A stretch of 15,213 bases of DNA from Candidatus Pacearchaeota archaeon (lineage in GTDB: Archaea > Nanobdellota > Nanobdellia > Pacearchaeales > GW2011-AR1). The stretch covers positions 22,717-37,929 of the forward strand of contig NZCB01000001.1 of the NCBI GenBank assembly GCA_002688165.1. The letters run 5' to 3'. How positions within the stretch are numbered: position 1 is the stretch's first letter; each line of letters starts with the position of its first letter. The position numbers were made by a program, and so were the translations under genes. The notes under the pieces are model-generated. The model was not told where the DNA came from, ran no database searches, and saw nothing but the letters and a program-made list of their open reading frames with translations. Positions 8,501 through 13,815 of this stretch are shown here, piece by piece.

Positions 8501-8668
8501 AGCATCTTTTAGTAAGGGGACTAAAATTACTTCATCAAAATTAGTCCTTAATGGGGTTTTGCCTAATGGAGATATATCAAACCCATGATTGTAATTATAA
8601 CCAAGTTTATCTTTAAAAATTTGTATTGCCGGTTGTTCAGAACCAATATCTTCATTTATAAATTTCAT
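5573..8668 (-). CDS. hsdR: Type I restriction enzyme R subunit
   Basis: A 1031-residue HsdR: the motor and nuclease subunit that translocates DNA and cuts it when the target is unmethylated. The N-terminal PD-(D/E)XK nuclease is seen in RPDLIVFLNGLPISILEFK (Asp143, Glu157, Lys159). The SF2 helicase core has HTQGSGKS (Walker A, about 289-296), IVDEAH (about 407-412), GFTGTPIE (about 434-441), MLLTGYSA (about 617-624) and QAVARVNR (motif VI, 643-650). A long helical C-terminal region, rich in Lys and Glu, would contact HsdM/HsdS. Length is normal for the family and all motifs are intact. The ATG overlaps the hsdS stop as ATGA, indicating translational coupling. This and the intact hsdM and hsdS suggest a working system. 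Confidence 0.96.
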   Translation of the reverse strand: MKFINEDIGSEQPAIQIFKDKLGYNYNHGFDISPLGKTPLRTNFDEVILVPLLKDALVKINGDITDKEFEEVYYQITRTPSTSLVQNNKHFLDLIKRGVIINEENSEESRHIKLIDFNNPSNNDYMISNQFTIKNTENNIRPDLIVFLNGLPISILEFKNPNDENATLYTGYKKNIQKYKKLFPELFYYNQINILADDNNALSGSMTATFSYYFPWRTMERKYPSNHSEQEILIREMFNKETLLDILDNFIVFEDDSKILTMYQQYYTVNEALNKTITDRDGRIGVVWHTQGSGKSFSMVFYVNKLRKCPELEVPTILIVTDRDELDDQITKTFSKSLFSKFKDSDLRAKSITDLRKKLENLPQGGVFFTLIQKFQQLRNYDRKNKKVKILEKEHPLLNNRKNIIVIVDEAHRTQYNKMHRNMKRALPNAHFIGFTGTPIEVDAERDTRSTFGDFIGVPYTVTDSEKDKNTVPIFYDGRKAELNIDTKELDKLFEDYIKNYKEEEKEKFRRKWGKLEVLLGDSKRIKAIAKDLVFHFNNRKIKGKAMLVAVNRKTAVKYKEIIEKIPGAPSVGIVISGNEKKWKEKGYIHDPKDLIKIRDDFKELEKEPELMIVCDMLLTGYSASCLTTLYLDKPMKNHTLFQAVARVNRVFKDKPSGLIVDYIGMADRINEALDKYSKKNRTDMLKQIEVAIELMNRRYGQILKKVPSLEFKEWETGDSLLLSRVRKKVLNDILKSKKNKMEFLKESLELKKLFAIVSPRKEALSIEFEVDVIESLRVSILKMGSVNVGEVEIEDSVIENLISNKLKVDGIKDIVNIQGSKEVLLTSEEFMDSVKKDTKNENLQVELLKKILNDEIRVRFMRNIVKNQSFKEKINNALSKYDSRYLTTAQVIQTLLEIGDEIKNTKTSYESLGLSQKEEAFYDLLRENKDFLLSKKSTKNNDDSEVKYLLNIAKELTKYLQNKTNKIDWQDSEGFKKTLRSELKDLLRKYGVKTKEAEKIVVLIMKQTEYTFGDAFEIQELNESINLRTG

Positions 8669-9927
8669 ATTCTTAATTCTCCTGAGAGTAATTTAGGTAG
8701 TAGCGTCTGTCTTATTTCAAATAAATAAGAAGATTGAACTTTATTGTTTATAATTTTCTTAATTAAAGGCCCCATTATTGAGTCCATCTCTAATAATGCA
8801 TTCTTGTTAGGAATAAGTACTTGACTTTCAGAGAGATGCTTTCTTTTTATATGACCCATTGTGGTAGCCTTGCCTTCTGCAATATTTCTAAATTCTGGTA
8901 AAAACTTTAATAACCATAAATAAATAAACCACAAAGGGTATTCCTCAGATGACACTTTAAATAAATGTTGATTTAATGCTCCTTTCCCTTCTCCCCAAAA
9001 ATCTACTTCTAAACTCCCAGACCAAGAAAATAATAAGTCTCCATTATTGATTATGTATTCTTCCTTAATTTCAGAATTTGCTTTATCAGTGTTATTAGTA
9101 ATTCCCTGTTTTATCTCTCTAATTTTTATTACAGGTAAATCATCCTTTCCCCTTGGAGGATATTTTTGAAGGGCCAATCCATTCAAAAATGTCGCAATTT
9201 CATCTAAAGGTTTAACTTTCCAACCTTCAGGAATTTTTCCTAACGAAGATTTTTCAAATTTCCTCTTGTTTGATTTATTAGTAATATTTTTTGAATGGTC
9301 TGCTAAATCTAAGAACCACCTTTTAAAAAAAATAGTACTCATCTCCTTTAATACCTCTGATTCAGATCTTAATTTTTCGATTAATAAGGAGAGATTATAA
9401 TAAAAATCTCCTATTTTAATTTGTTCATCCATTGTTGGAAGAGGAACCAAAATTTCTCCTATAACTGATTTTTTTAGATGTGGCACTGTAGTTCCAACAT
9501 TAAATCCATCTACTTGATATTTAAAGAAATGTGAACGCATAAAAGCAAAAAGATATTTATTATAGATTATCTCTTTCTTTACCCTTAGGGCTATCATATC
9601 TTGAGCTATACAAAAATCAATGTTTTCAGGCACTAAACACACTAAACCAGGGGTACCTTTATTTACTAATATTATATCTCCCATTTTAGGGTGACCTCGA
9701 AACCAATCTCGATATATTTCTTTAGACACATATCTTACTTTTTCCTTTACTGGAGAGACTCCCATCTCTTTAATACAATTTGTTGCAATCAAAGCAATTC
9801 CTTCCTTAGAAGTTGGAACTGTTCTACCCCGATTATCAACAATAGTTTCAATTAAATTAATTAATTTAAACATCTTCCAGTCTTCTGGAAAGATTCCGAT
9901 AGATGTTTTAAGATTTTTATTTGCCAT
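8665..9927 (-). CDS. hsdS: Type I restriction enzyme specificity subunit
   Basis: A 420-residue HsdS, which recognises the bipartite DNA target for both methylation and restriction. Two target-recognition domains are visible. TRD1 begins at about residue 11 (GIFPEDWKMFKL) and ends at about 165 (VPLPTMDEQIKI). Its conserved spacer helix (about 167-206, LSLLIEKLRSESEVLKEM) follows. TRD2 begins at about 230 (GKIPEGWKVKPLDEI) and ends near 375. A second conserved helix closes with RQTLLPKLLSGEL. The paired G-x-(F/I)-P-E-(D/G)-W-K openings and the LLxKLLSGEL end are family hallmarks. The target sequence cannot be read from the protein by eye. The start overlaps the 3' end of hsdM by 11 nt. Confidence 0.94.
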   Translation of the reverse strand: MANKNLKTSIGIFPEDWKMFKLINLIETIVDNRGRTVPTSKEGIALIATNCIKEMGVSPVKEKVRYVSKEIYRDWFRGHPKMGDIILVNKGTPGLVCLVPENIDFCIAQDMIALRVKKEIIYNKYLFAFMRSHFFKYQVDGFNVGTTVPHLKKSVIGEILVPLPTMDEQIKIGDFYYNLSLLIEKLRSESEVLKEMSTIFFKRWFLDLADHSKNITNKSNKRKFEKSSLGKIPEGWKVKPLDEIATFLNGLALQKYPPRGKDDLPVIKIREIKQGITNNTDKANSEIKEEYIINNGDLLFSWSGSLEVDFWGEGKGALNQHLFKVSSEEYPLWFIYLWLLKFLPEFRNIAEGKATTMGHIKRKHLSESQVLIPNKNALLEMDSIMGPLIKKIINNKVQSSYLFEIRQTLLPKLLSGELRI

Positions 9928-11476
9928 TTAATTTTATCTTTTTTAATTTATTGTTAATAGTATTTTGAAGATTTGAAGTTTCATTAAATGATTTCGATAA
10001 TTCTAAAGATAATCTTTTAATCTTTTTTTCAAAAGGTTCTTTATCAATTTCTTTTTCAGGCAATCCCACATATCTTCCAGGAGTCAATACATTATCTTTT
10101 CTATTGATTTCTTCCAGAGATACGATCTTGCAAAATCCTTTAATATCCTTATACCCTTCTATTTCTCCCCTAAATTTCCTAACTGTATTTGCAATTTGAT
10201 TCGTTTGATCTTTTGAAAATTCAACTTGAATTTTCGAAACTCTCGTAAAAATCTTTCTTGCATCAATAAATAATACTTTTTTTCTCCGATCTTTTTTAAA
10301 TCCATTATGTTCTTTTTTATTTTTTGCTAAAAACCATAAACATGCTGGAATCGGAACTGTATAAAATAATTGTGGGGGGAGGGCGATAATACAATCCACT
10401 AAATCATCATTTATTATTTCTTCTCTGATTTTTCCTTGATCTCCTCCAACAGATAGAGAACCATTTGCAAGAACAAACCCTGCTAATCCGTCTTTATCTA
10501 AATGATGTATCATGTGTTGAATCCATGCAAAATTTGCATTACCATTTGGAACTAAACCATATTTCCATCTCGGATCTTTATCAATAGAATCATTTTTCCA
10601 TTCTGATAAATTAAAAGGAGGATTAGCAATTATTCTATTTGCCTTTAAAGATTTATGTTGATCATTTAATAAAGTATCTCCTAAAGCAATGTTCCCCTCA
10701 ATTCCCCTTAAAAATAGATTCATCTTACATAGCCTCCAAGTAGTATCTATAGATTCTTGGCCATAAATTGAAATATCCTCCTTTTTACCTTTATGAGCTT
10801 CAATAAACTTAGTACTTTGAACGAACATCCCTCCACTTCCACAGGCCATATCATATATTCTTCCACTATACGGTTCTAATATTTCCACTAAGATTTTAAC
10901 TATGCTATCAGGAGTATAAAATTCTCCGCCCCTCTTACCCTCAGTCATGGCAAACATCTTTAAGAAATACTCATAAACTCTTCCAAGAGTATCCTTTGCT
11001 TTGCCTTCTGTAGTTCCAAATCCAATTTTTGTAAAAACATTTACAAGTTCACCTAATGATTCATAATGGATTCTTGACCTAACAAAAACTTTTGGTAATA
11101 CATTATTTAATAATTTTTTGTTAGAATTTTCAACTATTTCCATTGCATTATCTAAAAGTGTTGGAAGATCTTTATTATTAACTTGTTTTTGAAGATAGGT
11201 CCATCTCGCCTTTTCAGGGATATAAAAAACTCCTCCATATCTGTCAGGATCATCTAAAATTTCTTCCCTTTCATCCTTATCTTGTTCATATAATGGATCT
11301 TTATTATCATCCATCCTTTTTTCCAATTCCTTCCTTCTTTCCTCAAAAGAATCAGAAATATATTTTAAGAACATTAAACCTAACGCTATATGCTTATACT
11401 GTGAAGATTCAATACTTCCTCTAAGCTTATTTGCGGATTTCCAAAGATCTGCTTCAAAAGATAAGTGTTCTGCCAT
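9917..11476 (-). CDS. hsdM: Type I restriction-modification DNA methyltransferase subunit
   Basis: A 519-residue HsdM, the N6-adenine methyltransferase that works as M2S with HsdS and protects host DNA. The N-terminal HsdM_N helical domain runs from LWKSANKLRGSI (about 11-22) to about 135. The catalytic domain has RGGEFYTPDSIVKIL (about 182-196), the SAM-binding motif I DMACGSGG (209-216) and the catalytic motif IV NPPF (285-288). I start at the ATG at 11476 (MAEHLSFEADLW) rather than a TTG at 11500. A TATA box at 11501-11509 is 25-27 bp upstream of this ATG and would overlap the longer version. It is first in a coupled operon hsdM-hsdS-hsdR-nuclease-DUF262. A strong palindrome (11529-11544) lies just beyond the promoter and may regulate it. 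Confidence 0.95.
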   Translation of the reverse strand: MAEHLSFEADLWKSANKLRGSIESSQYKHIALGLMFLKYISDSFEERRKELEKRMDDNKDPLYEQDKDEREEILDDPDRYGGVFYIPEKARWTYLQKQVNNKDLPTLLDNAMEIVENSNKKLLNNVLPKVFVRSRIHYESLGELVNVFTKIGFGTTEGKAKDTLGRVYEYFLKMFAMTEGKRGGEFYTPDSIVKILVEILEPYSGRIYDMACGSGGMFVQSTKFIEAHKGKKEDISIYGQESIDTTWRLCKMNLFLRGIEGNIALGDTLLNDQHKSLKANRIIANPPFNLSEWKNDSIDKDPRWKYGLVPNGNANFAWIQHMIHHLDKDGLAGFVLANGSLSVGGDQGKIREEIINDDLVDCIIALPPQLFYTVPIPACLWFLAKNKKEHNGFKKDRRKKVLFIDARKIFTRVSKIQVEFSKDQTNQIANTVRKFRGEIEGYKDIKGFCKIVSLEEINRKDNVLTPGRYVGLPEKEIDKEPFEKKIKRLSLELSKSFNETSNLQNTINNKLKKIKLNGK

Positions 11477-11500
11477 ACATAAAATATAATCAAACCTCAA

Positions 11501-11511
11501 TATAAAAAGTT
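11501..11511 (-). promoter_or_regulatory. TATA box of the hsd operon
   Basis: Read on the minus strand, ACTTTTTATA lies about 25-27 bp upstream of the hsdM ATG at 11476, the spacing seen at the other leaderless genes of this window. Confidence 0.55.
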
Positions 11512-11525
11512 ATTCTAATTAAACG

Positions 11526-11556
11526 AAGTGGACTGATCAGTCCATTCAGTCCACTT
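11526..11556. promoter_or_regulatory. Nested palindrome upstream of the hsd promoter
   Basis: TGGACTGATCAGTCCA (11529-11544) is a perfect 16-bp palindrome. It is nested in a wider inverted repeat, AAGTGGACT (11526-11534) with AGTCCACTT (11548-11556). On the plus strand the outer hairpin is followed by TTTT, so it could instead be a terminator for plus-strand transcripts. It ends about 18 bp beyond the hsd TATA box, where an operator would sit. The GAAGTGGAC half is also present in both 98-bp repeats. Confidence 0.5.
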
Positions 11557-11883
11557 TTTTGTTCCCCATAAGTCCAATCAATAATCTTTTTTATCGGCGA
11601 TAAACCTCCAGCAGTTCATCTTTTTAATTAAATCAGTCCAGTCCATTGAAAGTAGGGACTCCTCTGGCAATGAATAAACCTTAAATTTCCCTTGTAAAAA
11701 CCCGAAAATACCCCTATTTTGGGTTGAGTAATTTTTTTCTCTGGCTGAGAAGTCTGTCCACCCCCTGCATGGGCACATGGGCGAATTATATTAGTCTTCT
11801 CCTGTGTTGTTATAGTTGCTGGGAGATTCTCTAAAAATCAACAAATTATACCAGTCCAGTCCACTTCTGTCCAGCAGGTCAAC
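11557..11883. other. Gene-poor stretch dense in GTCCA/TGGAC motifs
   Basis: I see no convincing gene here. An open frame for 66 residues on the minus strand (11578-11778) lacks recognisable features or a promoter and is probably fortuitous. The stretch repeats GTCCA in several places (11572, 11636, 11641, 11756, 11853, 11858, 11869), including tandem CAGTCCAGTCCA twice. It also holds GTCCA-TTG-AAAGTA-GGGAC (11641-11659), which differs from the integrase-proximal motif only by three inserted bases. TTGTTCCCC at 11559-11567 following CAGTCCA recurs at 13452-13460. It looks like degraded copies of the recombination-site-like repeat, or remnants of rearrangements. Confidence 0.4.
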
Positions 11884-12372
11884 TTATCTTATCTCAATAT
11901 CCGCTCCATCAAGATATTTTGGTTCAATACCTTTCTCATCTTCTTCTTTTATTTCCTTCTGAGCGCGTTCATAAAGCTCCTCAGGAGGTATTTGTATTAG
12001 ATCACTATGAACATTTATCATTTGTTGAAGTTCTATTTTATCAGTATTTTTTCTAATTAATCTTTTTATAATATTTATTTTCCCTTTAATCTTATCTTCC
12101 TTAAAATTAAAAACCTCTTTCTGATGACTTTCTGCTTTTTCTATTTCATTTAACCTTATATCTAATTCTTTGATCTCATTTCTTAATTCTTCTTTCTTTG
12201 CATAGATTTGTTTTTTTTCCTTGCTATAATCCATCTTTAATAAAGATCTACAGATGAGATTATCAACAAACACTCCTTTTGAAACCCTTGTTATTGCAGA
12301 ACCAATAATCACGGCCTTTATTGCTTCTTGAGATAAATAATAAGATTTAATCTCCTTTTCTCCAGTTGACAT
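11884..12372 (-). CDS. Putative RHH-type DNA-binding protein with coiled coil
   Basis: A 162-residue protein I cannot assign to a named family. The N-terminal 50 residues (KSYYLSQEAIKAVIIGSAI then SKGVFVDNLICRSLLK) have the strand-helix-helix pattern of a ribbon-helix-helix domain. Residues about 50-125 are Lys/Glu-rich and predicted by pattern to be a long coiled coil (IYAKKEELRNEIKELDIRLNEIEK). The C-terminus is acidic (EEDEKGIEPKYLDGADIEI). No membrane segment or signal peptide is seen. It is the third gene of a minus-strand cluster behind the MAQEI and RHH genes, separated from the latter by a 45-bp pure A/T-rich gap. A role in regulation or partitioning of the element is possible; evidence is structural pattern only. 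Confidence 0.65.
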   Translation of the reverse strand: MSTGEKEIKSYYLSQEAIKAVIIGSAITRVSKGVFVDNLICRSLLKMDYSKEKKQIYAKKEELRNEIKELDIRLNEIEKAESHQKEVFNFKEDKIKGKINIIKRLIRKNTDKIELQQMINVHSDLIQIPPEELYERAQKEIKEEDEKGIEPKYLDGADIEIR

Positions 12373-12417
12373 ATTATATTATTATATTATTAAAATTATT
12401 ATTAAATTAATAATAAA

Positions 12418-12615
12418 TTATAATATTCCTCCTTTTTCAATCACCATTTTAATTTTTCTAAATAGAATTATTTCTTGAGAAAGCGGAGCACCCTTTAATC
12501 TGATTCTAATAAGTTCTGCATTAGGTATGCCTAACTCTTTTGCCTCTTTCTTAATTTTTTCAAGAAGTTCTGATTCAACTTTGAGATGAATCTGTCCATT
12601 TTTCTTTTGTGCCAT
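12418..12615 (-). CDS. Ribbon-helix-helix (CopG/Arc-like) regulator
   Basis: A 65-residue protein. QIHLKVESELLEKIKKEAKELGIPNAELIRIRLKG is the classic RHH pattern: a short strand (QIHLKV), a first helix, the G-x-x-N/S-x-A-E-L-I turn, and a second helix. The remaining tail is a short basic and hydrophobic helix. Such proteins bind palindromic operators as dimers and often autoregulate, or act as antitoxins. I chose the ATG at 12615, which has a GAGG Shine-Dalgarno-like sequence eight bases upstream, over a TTG at 12630. The start lies inside the 3' end of the preceding MAQEI gene (41-nt overlap), so the two are translationally coupled. The palindrome array at 12788-12827 upstream of the same operon is the obvious candidate operator. 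Confidence 0.8.
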   Translation of the reverse strand: MAQKKNGQIHLKVESELLEKIKKEAKELGIPNAELIRIRLKGAPLSQEIILFRKIKMVIEKGGIL

Positions 12616-12712
12616 TTTGCTTTTCCTCAATTTTCTTAGAAAGAATAAAATCTATTTCTTCAAGATCTTCTATTATCTGTTGCGAGTTTGGTTTGATTAT
12701 CTCTTGTGCCAT
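12575..12712 (-). CDS. Small MAQEI-type protein, copy A
   Basis: A 45-residue protein (starts MAQEIIKPNSQQIIEDLEEI) of unknown function. It is a short polar head followed by one amphipathic helix and a charged tail; there are no membrane segments. The reading frame could be extended upstream to 12793, but the ATG at 12712 is chosen for two reasons. A TATA box (about 12732-12742) lies 25 bp upstream of it, and a second gene at 13447-13560 encodes a paralogue starting at the same residue (about 22 of the first 31 positions identical). It leads a small operon with the RHH gene, which it overlaps. The small size, operon with an RHH protein and upstream palindromes would fit a regulator or toxin-antitoxin-like partner, but this is inference. 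Confidence 0.65.
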   Translation of the reverse strand: MAQEIIKPNSQQIIEDLEEIDFILSKKIEEKQNGTKEKWTDSSQS

Positions 12713-12787
12713 AAAGAAATGCGTAAACTTGGATATATAAAGGCACATAGTGAAATCTCTAATGCTATCGTCGAAAAATGAATAATT

Positions 12788-12827
12788 GTTCACTGTACTG
12801 AACTATTATTCAGAATACTGAATAATA
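12788..12827. promoter_or_regulatory. Operator-like palindrome array, module A
   Basis: There are two adjacent palindromes. GTTCACTGTACTGAAC (12788-12803) has 5-bp arms. Next comes a 24-bp palindrome (12804-12827) with 10-bp arms TATTATTCAG and CTGAATAATA around AATA. The array lies about 50-90 bp upstream of the TATA box of the MAQEI-RHH operon and just before the divergent 154-aa gene, so it could control both. The array at 13628-13675 has the same motifs at a similar distance from the paralogous promoter. The RHH protein is the likely binder. Confidence 0.6.
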
Positions 12828-12869
12828 ATATTAGAAAAATTAATTAAGCCCTGATTGTATTATTAGTCT

Positions 12870-13334
12870 ATGGAAAAAGAAGATGTTATGAAAAAATATT
12901 TCTCTTCAGGTAGTAGCACTCCTTTGTTTCCTTTTGATTTTATTGATTCAAAGATAACCCTTTTACTGAAATCTATAAAAGTTATAAACAAACATCCAGG
13001 GGATGTAGTGCCTCCAGAGAGATTAGAAGAATCAAAAAGAATAGAACTTGAAGCTGGAAGCTTTCTTACCTTTTATGTTGTGCAGGAAATATCAGATTTT
13101 TATCGTTTAGCACATATAAAATTTAAAGATAAAATTGAACTTCCTAAAAGTGCAAAAGTTATAAAGGATTTTAGAGGTAGCACCATTGCCCATATTAAAC
13201 TTGATAAGGCATCAGATATTGGAGAAGAATGTATTGATATAGAGATGCATGGATATGATAACATTCTAAAAGAGTATGAAGATTTCAAAAAAAGTCTGTA
13301 TAAAAAAATAAAAGATAAGGAATTGAAGTTGTAG
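12870..13334 (+). CDS. Hypothetical protein, possibly HEPN-like
   Basis: A 154-residue soluble protein that I do not recognise with certainty. It is probably mostly helical. The sequence DFRGSTIAHIKLDK near residues 104-117 gives R-x5-H, resembling the R-x4-6-H catalytic motif of HEPN ribonucleases, where the Arg lies at a helix end and is followed by a hydrophobic-Ala-His. A preceding helix (GSFLTFYVVQEISDFYRLAHIKF, about 63-85) would fit the HEPN bundle. HEPN proteins often act as toxins or antiviral RNases, which would suit a defence island, but the call is tentative. The gene is divergent from the MAQEI-RHH operon with a palindrome array between them. Its stop codon overlaps the first base pairs of the 98-bp repeat, making it a gene-plus-repeat unit. 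An ATG at 12888 is an alternative start. Confidence 0.7.
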   Translation: MEKEDVMKKYFSSGSSTPLFPFDFIDSKITLLLKSIKVINKHPGDVVPPERLEESKRIELEAGSFLTFYVVQEISDFYRLAHIKFKDKIELPKSAKVIKDFRGSTIAHIKLDKASDIGEECIDIEMHGYDNILKEYEDFKKSLYKKIKDKELKL

Positions 13335-13430
13335 AAAAATATAAATACTACCTTCACTTTTATTCAATAACAAAATAAAAAACTATGTCCCTTGAAGTGG
13401 ACAAATATTATTCTTGCTCGGCGGGGGCAT
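13333..13430 (+). repeat. 98-bp repeat, copy 1 (after the 154-aa gene)
   Basis: Identical to 15031-15128 at 95 of 98 positions (differences at 13392, 13418 and 13423). It begins within the stop codon of the 154-aa gene. Parts in order: a TATA-like AAATATAAATA (about 13337-13347); an A-rich stretch; the inverted repeat TGTCC-N8-GGACA (13386-13403), whose wider 22-bp form matches the motif at 1747-1768 in inverted orientation; and a GC hairpin TGCTC/GGGCA (13415-13429) that pairs in both copies thanks to a G-U in this one. It could be a tyrosine-recombinase attachment site, a small structured RNA with its own promoter, or both. A short frame from the ATG at 13385 is probably not a gene. Confidence 0.85.
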
Positions 13431-13446
13431 TTAATATCTCAGTCCA

Positions 13447-13560
13447 TTATTTTGTTCCCCTATTTTGTTTTTCCCCAGTCTTTTTGGTTAGAATATAATC
13501 TATTTGTTCCAGATCTTCGATTACTTGTTTAGGATTTGGTTTGAATATCTCTTGTGCCAT
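13447..13560 (-). CDS. Small MAQEI-type protein, copy B
   Basis: A 37-residue protein (starts MAQEIFKPNPKQVIEDLEQI), too short for most gene finders. It is clearly paralogous to the gene at 12575-12712: both proteins share MAQEI-KPN, IEDLE-ID-IL-KK and EKQN, and the DNA is also similar over about 65 bp. A TATA box (about 13582-13590 on the minus strand) lies 25 bp upstream of the ATG at 13560, the same spacing as copy A. Unlike copy A it has no RHH gene after it: the reading stops at TAA next to a CAGTCCA/TTGTTCCCC junction, so this copy appears truncated at a module boundary. Function unknown. Conservation of the protein and of its promoter spacing argues that it is real. Confidence 0.6.
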   Translation of the reverse strand: MAQEIFKPNPKQVIEDLEQIDYILTKKTGEKQNRGTK

Positions 13561-13614
13561 AGAAAAATTCAGACTTTGAAGTTTATAAAACCCTATCATA
13601 AACAGCGTCGATAA

Positions 13615-13675
13615 AACACTAAAAGTGTTATTCAGAATACTGAATAATAGTTCAGCACAGTGAATAATAGTTCAC
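13615..13675. promoter_or_regulatory. Operator-like palindrome array, module B
   Basis: AACACT (13615-13620) and AGTGTT (13624-13629) form one inverted repeat. TTATTCAG (13628-13635) and CTGAATAA (13640-13647) form a second that is the core of the 24-bp palindrome at 12804-12827. TTCAGCACAGTGAA (13651-13664) and a trailing GTTCAC (13670-13675) match the GTTCAC-TGTAC-TGAAC site of module A. The array starts about 40 bp upstream of the MAQEI copy B TATA box, as in module A, so the two arrays are duplicated regulatory regions probably read by one regulator. Confidence 0.55.
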
Positions 13676-13756
13676 AAGAAAAAAGTTGGTGTAAAATTTA
13701 TCGGCGGAAAATTACAAATAGCTTTTTAAGTTAAGGATTCTTAGTTATTATATTAT

Positions 13757-13776
13757 ACTTCAATCGTTATTGAAGT
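13757..13776. promoter_or_regulatory. Perfect 8-bp inverted repeat upstream of the 403-aa gene
   Basis: ACTTCAAT (13757-13764), a CGTT loop, and ATTGAAGT (13769-13776). It ends about 10 bp before the TATA-like CATTTAAAAAG (about 13786-13796), which is 25 bp before the ATG at 13816. That is where an activator or repressor site would lie. It could alternatively fold as an RNA hairpin of a transcript starting further upstream. Confidence 0.45.
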
Positions 13777-13815
13777 CTAAAAAGCATTTAAAAAGAGGAT
13801 GAATATTGAGAGACT

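Noticed and set aside
11578..11778. 66-codon minus-strand open frame with two WTD motifs
   Set aside because: The WTD residues simply reflect the repeated TGGAC DNA motif. There is no TATA box at the right place and no recognisable domain.
12713..12793. N-terminal extension of MAQEI copy A (27 extra codons)
   Set aside because: It would start upstream of the TATA box, and the paralogue at 13447-13560 begins at the MAQEI methionine.
13100..13357. 85-codon minus-strand open frame
   Set aside because: It is an antisense shadow of the 154-aa gene, whose own frame has better composition and a clean link to the repeat.
13385..13430. Short frame starting ATG in each 98-bp repeat (MSLEVDKYY / MSHEVDKYY)
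   Set aside because: It ends after 15 codons in copy 2 and runs into unrelated sequence in copy 1. The TATA box is about 45 bp away, not 25, so a structural or recombination role fits better.
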